This document shows, piece by piece, positions 57,590 through 64,000 of a stretch of 64,000 nucleotides of DNA. How positions within the stretch are numbered: the stretch's first letter is position 1; the number at the start of each line of letters is the position of its first letter. Below the pieces are notes generated by a model. It was not told the origin of the DNA. It did not search any database and saw nothing but the letters and a program-made list of their open reading frames with translations. The stretch is from Jeongeupia chitinilytica (GTDB lineage Bacteria; Pseudomonadota; Gammaproteobacteria; Burkholderiales; Chitinibacteraceae): NCBI RefSeq assembly GCF_014652315.1, contig NZ_BMYO01000004.1:248001-312000 (forward strand), in the 5' to 3' direction. Both the position numbers and the translations under genes were made by a program.

Positions 57590-59245
57590 ATGACCCGATC
57601 CGCGCGCCAGCTCCTGCTTGTCCTGTTTGCTTCAGCACTGCTCGCCGGATGCGGCGGAGGCGGCGGTAGCGGCGGGATATCCGTCTCCCCCCCGGGCACG
57701 CCGACGCCAACCCCGATCCCGCAGGAGCCGTTCTCGGCCGACTGCGCCGGGAGCTTCTGCGGCGCCGACAATGCCAATCGCTACAGCGGCAGCGGCGTCG
57801 GTCTCTGGCGCTTCCGCAATGTCGGTACCGGCCCGGTCAGCGTTCAGGTCCGCATCGACAACGTCAACGGCAGGACGGCGACGCTGGTCTACAGCAACGA
57901 ATCGACCAGCGACATCGCATTGCCGACGGTGGCACTGGGCAACGCGACGGCGCAGAACGGCAGTCGCCAGGCCGAGGCGCAGACGCGAGACCGTCACACG
58001 CCGCCGCAGGTCGACGCGTTCAACGCCGGCGGTTTTGCCGGCCTGCTCGGTCAGCAACGCAGCACCACTGCCGGGGTGCTGGCCAGCCGGACCAACGAAT
58101 TCGGCATCGGTGCCAGCCGCGTCTGGTACAACCAGGACGATGACGGCGGCGTCAGCCAGCGCATCACGACACTGCGGCGGCAACAATCGACCAGCAGCGG
58201 CCGGCAGGTCAACCTCTGGGTCGAAAACGGCGAATACGCCAACAACAAGGTCAGCGACACGATACTCGACACGCTGATCACCACCTTCGCCAGCGGCAAT
58301 GCGGCCATCTACCCCCTGGTGACCGGCCTCGCCGGCGAGCCCTGGGGCAGCGTGCCGGCGGCATCGGCCGGATCGCTGATCGGCCCCGATCAGGCCATCG
58401 ACCTCGTCATCGTCAATCAGGACAACAACGGCAAGCCTTACGGCGTCGTGGCCTACTTCTACAGCGGCAACAACTTCGTACGCAGCAGCGCCACACCCGC
58501 CAGCAACGAGGCGCTGGCGATCTTCGTCGACTCGGAAACGCTGTATCTCGACGGCAGCAGCGGCCTGACGTTCTCGAAGAGCACGCTCGCGCACGAACTG
58601 ACGCACATGATCAACTTCTACCAGCGCGCGGTGCAGATCGGCAGCAGCTACGCCTTCGCCACCTGGCTGGAGGAAATGACCGCGATCATGATGGAGGACG
58701 TCGTCTCGACCCAGGTCACACCGGGCTACAACACGGTGCGCGACGAACGCTTTCCGGGCTGGCTGGCCAACGCCGAATACAACTGCCCGCTGACGGTGTG
58801 GCAGACCACGCCGAGCTGCTTCGGCTACGACCTGTCCGGCAGCTTCGGCGGCTTCCTGTTGCGCCAGTACGGCATCGGGTTCTACACCAGCCTGCTGCGC
58901 GACCGGGCGTCGACCGACTCGATCGCACTGCTCGACGATGCGATCCGCCAGTCCGGGGGGACGGGCATGAATGTCGCCTTCCAGCGCTGGGGGACCAGCA
59001 TTGCGCTGCTGCCCGCGGCCGCATCACCGGCCGGTTTCGGCTATCCCGCGCGCACCGAGGCCGGCTTCTCGCTGGTGCCGATCAGCGGCCCCGACTACGC
59101 CGGCAAGCGCCGTCTGCCGACGTCGCTGCCAAGCACGCTGTACGGCTACGGCCACTTCCCCTTCGTGCGGATCAACCTGCCGGTGACGCTCAACGAAACC
59201 TATACCGTACCGGCACACACGACGCTGTCGGTGGTCATCCAGTAA
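57590..59245 (+). CDS. M30 (hyicolysin-like) metalloprotease lipoprotein, 551 aa
   Basis: A lipoprotein signal ends in LLAGC (MTRSARQLLLVLFASALLAG then C). A Gly/Ser/Pro/Thr-rich linker precedes the peptidase part. The zinc motif is HELTHMINFYQ with the glutamate in HELTH; LEEMTAIMMEDV supplies a likely third-ligand region about 25 residues on, as in M30 peptidases. The product should sit on the outer membrane facing outwards or the periplasm. I start at ATG 57590, where the signal begins; the upstream frame to 57425 lies in the previous gene. A terminator follows. Confidence 0.83.
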   Translation: MTRSARQLLLVLFASALLAGCGGGGGSGGISVSPPGTPTPTPIPQEPFSADCAGSFCGADNANRYSGSGVGLWRFRNVGTGPVSVQVRIDNVNGRTATLVYSNESTSDIALPTVALGNATAQNGSRQAEAQTRDRHTPPQVDAFNAGGFAGLLGQQRSTTAGVLASRTNEFGIGASRVWYNQDDDGGVSQRITTLRRQQSTSSGRQVNLWVENGEYANNKVSDTILDTLITTFASGNAAIYPLVTGLAGEPWGSVPAASAGSLIGPDQAIDLVIVNQDNNGKPYGVVAYFYSGNNFVRSSATPASNEALAIFVDSETLYLDGSSGLTFSKSTLAHELTHMINFYQRAVQIGSSYAFATWLEEMTAIMMEDVVSTQVTPGYNTVRDERFPGWLANAEYNCPLTVWQTTPSCFGYDLSGSFGGFLLRQYGIGFYTSLLRDRASTDSIALLDDAIRQSGGTGMNVAFQRWGTSIALLPAAASPAGFGYPARTEAGFSLVPISGPDYAGKRRLPTSLPSTLYGYGHFPFVRINLPVTLNETYTVPAHTTLSVVIQ

Positions 59246-59255
59246 CGGCGGTTGG

Positions 59256-59282
59256 AAAAAAGGGAGGCCCGGCCTCCCTTTT
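59256..59282. terminator. Bidirectional terminator between the M30 protease and hemB
   Basis: GGGAGG (59262-59267) pairs with CCTCCC (59273-59278), the stem extending with GCC/GGC inside and AAAA/TTTT outside. It serves both convergent genes. Confidence 0.82.
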
Positions 59283-59300
59283 CCGGCGCCTGATTGTCGT

Positions 59301-60314
59301 TCAGCCGCGCAGCAAGCGCGCGGCGTCGAGCGCGTAATAGGTCAGGATCGCGTCGGCGCCGGCGCGCTTGAACGCGAGCAGCGATTCGAGCACGACCTTG
59401 TCGCCGGCCAGCCAGCCGTTCTGGATCGCCGCCTGCAGCATCGCGTATTCGCCCGAGACCTGATAGACGAAGGTCGGCACCCTGAACTCGTCCTTCACGC
59501 GACGGACGATGTCGAGGTAGGGCATGCCCGGCTTGATCATCACCATGTCGGCGCCCTCGGCCAGATCGAGCGCGATTTCGTGCAGCGCTTCGTCGCTGTT
59601 GGCCGGGTCCATCTGGTAGGTCGACTTGTCGGCCTTGCCGAGGTTGCCGCTCGAACCGACCGCATCGCGGAACGGACCGTAGAAGGCGCTGGCGTACTTG
59701 GCCGAATAGGCGAGGATGCGCGTGTGGAGGTGGCCGTCGATATCGAGCGCGTGCCGGATCGCGCCGACGCGGCCGTCCATCATGTCGCTCGGCGCGACCA
59801 TGTCGGCGCCGGCGGCGGCATGGCACAGCGACTGCTTCACCAGCGCGGCCACGGTCACGTCGTTGAGCACGTAGCCCTCGTCGTCCCCTCCGGTGCCGAG
59901 AATGCCGTCCTGACCGTGGATCGTGTACGGATCGAGTGCGACGTCGGTGATCACGCCGAGTTCGGGGAACGCTTCCTTCAGCGCGCGCACCGTGCGCGGC
60001 ACCAGACCGTGCGGGTTCCACGCCTCGGCCGCGTCGAGGCTCTTGAGGCTGGCGTCGATGACCGGGAACAGCGCCAGTGCCGGAATCCCGAGCGCTACCG
60101 CCTCGGCGGCAGTCTGCAGCAGCAGGTCGATGCTCTGGCGCTTCACCCCCGGCATCGACGCGACCGACTCCTCGCGCCCCTCGCCGTCGAGCACGAACAC
60201 CGGCAGGATCAGGTCGGCACTGGTCAGCACCGATTCGCGCATCAGCCGGCGCGAGAAATCGTCGCGGCGCATCCGGCGCATGCGGGTGGCGGGAAAGGCG
60301 CGGAAAGCGGTCAT
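59301..60314 (-). CDS. hemB: Delta-aminolevulinic acid dehydratase (porphobilinogen synthase)
   Basis: HemB condenses two 5-aminolevulinate molecules to porphobilinogen. The 337-residue protein has catalytic Lys residues in YSAKYASAFYGPFR and DMVMIKPGMPYLD. The metal-site segment reads DVALDPYTIHGQDG: the cysteines that hold catalytic zinc in the E. coli type (DTCFCEYTSHGHC) are Ala/Asp, so this is the magnesium-dependent (Pseudomonas-type) form. The N-terminal arm is 12-15 residues with RMRRMRRDDFSRRL. It is single, 76 bases downstream of dadA in the same direction. Confidence 0.96.
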   Translation of the reverse strand: MTAFRAFPATRMRRMRRDDFSRRLMRESVLTSADLILPVFVLDGEGREESVASMPGVKRQSIDLLLQTAAEAVALGIPALALFPVIDASLKSLDAAEAWNPHGLVPRTVRALKEAFPELGVITDVALDPYTIHGQDGILGTGGDDEGYVLNDVTVAALVKQSLCHAAAGADMVAPSDMMDGRVGAIRHALDIDGHLHTRILAYSAKYASAFYGPFRDAVGSSGNLGKADKSTYQMDPANSDEALHEIALDLAEGADMVMIKPGMPYLDIVRRVKDEFRVPTFVYQVSGEYAMLQAAIQNGWLAGDKVVLESLLAFKRAGADAILTYYALDAARLLRG

Positions 60315-60389
60315 GTCAGCCTCGGGAGCGGAATGTCTTCGATCCCCCGATTTTACCCGAGCCTGCCGCGGAGCTCCGGATACAACGGC

Positions 60390-61661
60390 CTACGATTTCT
60401 CTGCCCGGCTGTACCGGGCCGGCGTGTAGTCGCGTGCCGGCAGGGCGGCCGGCCGCCCGAGCATCAGGTCGGCCAGCAGCTGCGCCGAACCGCAGGCCAT
60501 GGTCCAGCCCAGCGTGCCGTGACCGGTATTCAGCCACAGTCCGGGCACACCCGACGCACCGACCAGCGGCGTGCCGTCGGGCGTCATCGGCCGCAGGCCG
60601 GTCCACGCTTCGACTTCGGCCAGATCACCGGCCTCGGGAAACAGTTCGGTCGTCACGCGCTTGAGCACGGCGACACGTTCGGGCCGGATGCGCAGATCGA
60701 AACCGGCGACCTCGGCCATGCCGCCGACGCGCAGCCGGGTGTCGAAACGTGTCAGCGCCACCTTGTTGGTTTCGTCGAGCACCGTCGAGCGCGGTGCCGC
60801 GTCCGGATCGGTCAACGGCAAGGTGATCGAGTAACCCTTGACCGGATAGACCGGCAGCGCCAGACGCAACGGTTGCGCCAGCGCACGGCTGGCACAACCG
60901 GCGGCGAGCACGACGGCATCGGCGGCGAGTTCCTCGCCGTCGGCGAGCCGGACGCCGGTGACCCGGCCGTTGCGGTACAACAGCGCGGCGATGTCGCTGC
61001 CGTAGCGCGTCTGCACACCCGCGCTGGCCGCATGCTCGGCCAGCCGTTCGGTAAAGCGGCGACAGTCGCCGGTTTCGTCGTTCGGCAGCCGCAGGCCGCC
61101 GGCAACGCGGTGGGCCACACGTGCCAGCGCCGGCTCGTGTTCGAGCACGCCGGCAACGTCGAGCAGCTGGTGCGGCACGCCGATGCGTTCGAGGATGGCC
61201 GCATCACGTCGCGCCGCGACCAGCTGGGCCGGATCGCGCAGCAGCTGCAGCGTGCCGAGGCTGCGCTCGTCGTAATGCAGGCCGAGTTCGGCACGCAGGC
61301 TGCGCAGGCAGTCGCGGCTGTACTCGGCCAGCGGCACCATGCGCGCCTTGTTGCGGTCGTAGGCGGCGTGGCTGCAGTTGGCAAGCATCCGCGCCATCCA
61401 GACCAGCTGAAACCACGAGCCGTCGGGGCGGATCTTCAGCGGTGCGTCGCGGTCGAACAGCCAGCGCAGCGCCTTGAACGGAATGCCCGGTGCCGCCCAC
61501 GGCGCGGCGTAGCCCGGCGAGACCTGGCCGGCGTTGGCATAGCTGGTACCGAGTGCCGGCCCCGGCAGCGCGTCGAGCAGCGTGACCGTACAGCCGGCCG
61601 CATTCAGGTAATGCGCGCTGCTCACACCGATCACGCCCGCCCCGACCACAATCACCTTCAT
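60390..61661 (-). CDS. dadA: D-amino acid dehydrogenase small subunit
   Basis: DadA oxidatively deaminates D-amino acids (chiefly D-alanine) and passes electrons to the quinone pool. The 423-residue flavoprotein follows E. coli DadA closely: MKVIVVGAGVIGVSSAHYLN, NAGQVSPGYAAPWAAPGIPF, AEYSRDCLRSLRAELGLHY, GGLRLPNDETGDCRRFT, and the C-terminal TGLRPMTPDGTPLVG with LNTGHGTLGWTMACGSAQLL. GGAGCTGGA precedes ATG 61661, which sets the start. No alanine racemase (dadX) adjoins it. Confidence 0.95.
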   Translation of the reverse strand: MKVIVVGAGVIGVSSAHYLNAAGCTVTLLDALPGPALGTSYANAGQVSPGYAAPWAAPGIPFKALRWLFDRDAPLKIRPDGSWFQLVWMARMLANCSHAAYDRNKARMVPLAEYSRDCLRSLRAELGLHYDERSLGTLQLLRDPAQLVAARRDAAILERIGVPHQLLDVAGVLEHEPALARVAHRVAGGLRLPNDETGDCRRFTERLAEHAASAGVQTRYGSDIAALLYRNGRVTGVRLADGEELAADAVVLAAGCASRALAQPLRLALPVYPVKGYSITLPLTDPDAAPRSTVLDETNKVALTRFDTRLRVGGMAEVAGFDLRIRPERVAVLKRVTTELFPEAGDLAEVEAWTGLRPMTPDGTPLVGASGVPGLWLNTGHGTLGWTMACGSAQLLADLMLGRPAALPARDYTPARYSRAEKS

Positions 61662-61804
61662 TCCAGCTCCTCGCCAGTACGCCGTTTCGGCGTAGCATGT
61701 ATTCAGACCTTCAATGTCGGCGATTCCGCCGCCGCCGCCCATCAGGGGAAGCCGCTAAGGTGCCGACCCGAGGCCGGCGCCAACCTTCGACTGGGTAGCC
61801 GCCC

Positions 61805-62308
61805 ATGGACTGGACGCTGGAATCGGAACTCTTCGGCCGGCTGTGCATTGCGGTGCTGATCGGCGGGCTGATCGGCATCAACCGCTTCCTGCACCGCAAG
61901 CCGGCCGGTGTGCGCACGCACGCACTGGTCTCGCTCGGTGCGGCGCTGGCGGTACTGCTGGTGTTCAGGCTGCCCGGCGCCGATGCGCAGGCGTATTCGC
62001 GTGTCGCGCAGGGGCTGATCACCGGTGTGGGTTTCCTCGGGGCCGGCGTGATCCTGCACCATCCGCAGAAATACCGGATCCAGGGTCTGACGACCGCCGC
62101 ATCGATCTGGGTCACGGCCATTCTGGGCATGGCCTGCGGTGCGGGCATGGGGGGGTTGGCACTCGGGGTGATGCTGCTCGCGCTGGTGGTCATCAACTTC
62201 GGCGGCAACCTCGAGCGGCTGGCCGAACGCCGGCTGCACCGCTGGCGCGAGGACGACGCCGACCTCGACCACGAACGGCGCCAGCAGGACCGGCGCGAGG
62301 AAGGCTGA
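61805..62308 (+). CDS. MgtC/SapB family protein, 167 aa
   Basis: An N-terminal MgtC-type membrane domain of four to five helices: LCIAVLIGGLIGINRFLHRK, AGVRTHALVSLGAALAVLL, GVGFLGAGVILHHPQKYRI and GLTTAASIWVTAILGMACG. The RTH segment and the TTAAS motif are the family hallmarks. The C-terminal tail is short and charged (ERRLHRWREDDADLDHERRQ), without the ACT-like domain of full MgtC. MgtC links to survival in low magnesium, but small relatives have unknown roles. It ends four bases before the convergent elaA stop. Confidence 0.9.
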   Translation: MDWTLESELFGRLCIAVLIGGLIGINRFLHRKPAGVRTHALVSLGAALAVLLVFRLPGADAQAYSRVAQGLITGVGFLGAGVILHHPQKYRIQGLTTAASIWVTAILGMACGAGMGGLALGVMLLALVVINFGGNLERLAERRLHRWREDDADLDHERRQQDRREEG

Positions 62309-62311
62309 AAC

Positions 62312-62761
62312 TCAGGCGCGCAGCATGTCGATGTGCAGGATGTCGTCTTCGAGGTAGGGCTCGCCGACCGGTTCGAAACCGTGCATGGCGTAGAAACGTT
62401 GCAGCCGCTCCTGTGCGCCGATCCGGTTGCCTGCCCCCGGGTACAGCGCGGTCGACCGCGCCAGCGCCTCGGCGACCAGCTGATGTCCTGCTCCGGTACC
62501 GCGTGCGGCCGGGGTGACGATGACCCGGCCGATCGACGGCTCGGCGTACTTGGCACCGGGCGGCAGCAGCCGCAGACAGGCGACGATGGACCCGTCTTCG
62601 TCGGTGCCGAGCAGGTGCTGCGCGGTCTGATCGTGGTCGTCGAGTTCCGGATACGGACAGGTCTGCTCGACGACGAAGACGTCGACGCGCAGCTTCAGGT
62701 AGGCGTACAGCGTTGCGGCATCGAACTCGTCGAAACGGTACCAGCGCCAGTTGATCGTCAT
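62312..62761 (-). CDS. elaA: GNAT acetyltransferase, ElaA-like
   Basis: The 149-residue protein follows ElaA: LYAYLKLRVDVFVVEQTCPY at the start, ACLRLLPPGAKYAEPSIGRV then IVTPAARGTGAGHQLVAEAL, which contains the acetyl-CoA pyrophosphate loop (R-x-x-G-x-G), and IGAQERLQRFYAMHGFEPVG. The substrate of ElaA is unknown. I start at ATG 62761 (MTINWRWYRF). The gene lies between an argH-side terminator and the convergent MgtC gene. Confidence 0.87.
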   Translation of the reverse strand: MTINWRWYRFDEFDAATLYAYLKLRVDVFVVEQTCPYPELDDHDQTAQHLLGTDEDGSIVACLRLLPPGAKYAEPSIGRVIVTPAARGTGAGHQLVAEALARSTALYPGAGNRIGAQERLQRFYAMHGFEPVGEPYLEDDILHIDMLRA

Positions 62762-62772
62762 TCCGTACCTCG

Positions 62773-62800
62773 AAAAACAAACGGGCCACAACGTGGCCCG
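62773..62800 (-). terminator. Terminator on the argH side of elaA
   Basis: CGGGCCAC (62782-62789) pairs with GTGGCCCG (62793-62800) around AAC. On the minus strand it is followed by TTTGTTTTT, so it can end transcripts arriving from argH. Confidence 0.75.
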
Positions 62801-62820
62801 GGGTCCTGACTAGTGAAACC

Positions 62821-62956
62821 GCTGCGAGCAAGTCCGGGACAAGGAGGCAGCACCGCAGCAACCGGGATGGACGTCATGTCCATGAGGATTGCGAGGAGCG
62901 CCCGACGCCGCGGAGCAAGTCCCCTTGGGGGACGCCGTACCGGACTTGCGCAGCAA
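62821..62956. repeat. Hairpin-rich noncoding block between elaA and argH
   Basis: GCAAGTCCGG (62828-62837) and CCGGACTTGC (62940-62949) are perfect inverted copies enclosing about 100 bases, with GCTGCG/CGCAGC-type flanks extending the match. Inside are two perfect hairpins: ATGGAC-GTCAT-GTCCAT (62867-62883) and GTCCCC-TTG-GGGGAC (62919-62933), plus a third GCAAGTCC copy (62915-62922). No gene is plausible here. It looks like a dispersed repeat unit or a structured RNA downstream of argH. Confidence 0.5.
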
Positions 62957-62958
62957 GG

Positions 62959-64000
62959 TTAGGCCAGCAGCGCGCGCCAGCGGGCGACCTGCGCCCTCAC
63001 CTGCACCGGCGCCGTACCGCCGACGTGGTTGCGTGCGCCAAGACTGCCCTCGGCAGTCAGCACTTCGGCAACGTCGTCGCCGATCAGCGGCGAGAAAGTC
63101 TTCAGTTCGACGATGGCCAGCTCGGACAGGTCGCGTTTCTTTTCCTCGGCATAACGCACCGCCAGCGCGACGGCTTCGTGCGCATCGCGGAACGGCAGGC
63201 CCTTCTTCACCAGATAGTCGGCCAGGTCGGTCGCGGTGGCGAAGCCCTGCTTGACCGCGTCCTTCATTGCCTCGGGCTTCACCGTGATGCCGCGCATCAT
63301 GTCGGCGTAGATCCGCAGCGTGTCGCTCAGCGTGTCGACGGTGTCGAACAGCGGTTCCTTGTCTTCCTGATTGTCCTTGTTGTACGCCAGCGGCTGCGAC
63401 TTCATCAGCGTCAGCAGGCCGATCAGGCTGCCGTTGACGCGGCCGGTCTTGCCGCGCACCAGCTCCGGCACGTCCGGGTTCTTCTTCTGCGGCATGATCG
63501 AGCTGCCGGTACAGAAGCGGTCGGCGATGTCGATGAAGCCGAAGCGCGGGCTCATCCACAGGATCAGTTCTTCCGACAGGCGCGACAGGTGGGTCATCGT
63601 CAGCGCGGCGGCGGCAGTGAATTCGATCGCGAAGTCGCGGTCGGACACCGAGTCGAGCGAGTTCTGGGTCACGCCGTCGAAGCCGAGCAGTTCGGCGGTG
63701 TAGACGCGGTCGATCGGGTAGGTGGTGCCGGCGAGCGCGGCCGAGCCGAGCGGCAGCAGGTTGACGCGCTTGCGGGCGTCGGTGAAACGGTCGGCATCGC
63801 GGCCGAGCATCTCGACGTAGGCGAGCATGTGGTGGCCGAAAGTCACCGGCTGTGCCACCTGCAGGTGGGTGAAGCCCGGCAGCACCGTCGACGCGTGCGC
63901 GTCGGCCAGATCGACGAGCGAGCGCTGCAGTTCGCGCACCAGACCGACGATGGCGTCGATCGCGCCGCGCAGGTAGAGGCGGATGTCGGTGGCGACCTGG
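62959..64000 (-). CDS. argH: Argininosuccinate lyase, C-terminal part (5' end outside window)
   Basis: ArgH splits argininosuccinate to arginine and fumarate. The open frame from the right edge to TAG/TGA at 62959 encodes about 346 residues: GFTHLQVAQPVTFGHHMLAY, the superfamily signature GSSIMPQKKNPDVPELVRGK with catalytic Ser, and VSDRDFAIEFTAAAALTMTH. The usual protein is about 460 residues, so about 115 N-terminal residues lie right of the window. No start codon is present; reading begins within the codons for QVATDIRLYLRGAID. Confidence 0.95.
   Translation of the reverse strand, partial: QVATDIRLYLRGAIDAIVGLVRELQRSLVDLADAHASTVLPGFTHLQVAQPVTFGHHMLAYVEMLGRDADRFTDARKRVNLLPLGSAALAGTTYPIDRVYTAELLGFDGVTQNSLDSVSDRDFAIEFTAAAALTMTHLSRLSEELILWMSPRFGFIDIADRFCTGSSIMPQKKNPDVPELVRGKTGRVNGSLIGLLTLMKSQPLAYNKDNQEDKEPLFDTVDTLSDTLRIYADMMRGITVKPEAMKDAVKQGFATATDLADYLVKKGLPFRDAHEAVALAVRYAEEKKRDLSELAIVELKTFSPLIGDDVAEVLTAEGSLGARNHVGGTAPVQVRAQVARWRALLA

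Overview
The window is a 64 kb piece of high-G+C bacterial chromosome (roughly 65% by eye) with dense coding, short gaps and ordinary housekeeping genes. The gene set (slyX, aceK, AroP-type permease, NDH-2, the DadA/HemB/ArgH set, a DUF3141 PHA-synthase-like protein, a GH18 chitinase-fold protein) suits a betaproteobacterium. A chitin-associated member of the Neisseriales (Chitinibacteraceae/Chromobacteriaceae type) is my best guess; this is inference, since there is no rRNA or tRNA here. No CRISPR array, insertion sequence, prophage, integrase, toxin-antitoxin pair or defence island was found.

Layout. 1-2.2 kb: end of slyX, a small hypothetical gene, then an A+T-richer patch of small membrane proteins. 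2.3-8.1 kb: an SDR/flavoprotein pair, aceK, a DUF1294 protein and an RlmI-like methyltransferase. 8.3-13.4 kb: secreted hydrolase, a flavin reductase/FAD-dehydrogenase pair, chrA, and a YgjP-type metallopeptidase. 13.6-20.3 kb: DUF805, arylsulfotransferase, BON lipoprotein, S4 protein, DUF808, and a large unknown membrane-anchored protein. 20.4-28.4 kb: acid phosphatase, enoyl-CoA hydratase, aroP, an ABC exporter, a secreted unknown, a DUF1289-CWC protein, a DsbA-family protein and a pseudouridine synthase. 28.6-34.4 kb: a soluble two-PAS chemoreceptor (BdlA-like) followed by a diguanylate cyclase, a GH18 protein whose catalytic residues are replaced, an SRPBCC protein and a Spo0M protein. 34.4-45.6 kb: a low-G+C secreted protein, metH, a DUF3141 protein translationally coupled to fabI, an LprI-like protein, ilvA, and an EamA exporter. 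45.6-54.8 kb: hslU with a heat-shock promoter but no hslV, an AlaX-type editing protein, an old-yellow-enzyme homologue, a DUF3300/DUF2950 pair, a TPP-riboswitch-controlled thiM-thiE-thiD operon, and a YfeH-type transporter. 54.9-64 kb: ndh, a second diguanylate cyclase, an M30 metalloprotease lipoprotein, hemB, dadA, an MgtC protein, elaA, a structured repeat-like block, and argH running off the right edge.

Genes that clearly work together are thiM-thiE-thiD (thiamine salvage under one TPP riboswitch), DUF3141-fabI (overlapping ATGA; acyl or PHA metabolism), the flavin reductase/COG2509 FAD protein pair (overlapping ATGA), the SDR/BaiN-like pair (overlapping ATGA) and DUF3300-DUF2950. The most unusual items are the GH18 protein with D-x-x-D-x-D-x-E changed to S-x-x-G-x-E-x-Q, the histone-H1-like tail on the DUF3141 protein, the orphan hslU, and the hairpin-rich block between elaA and argH.
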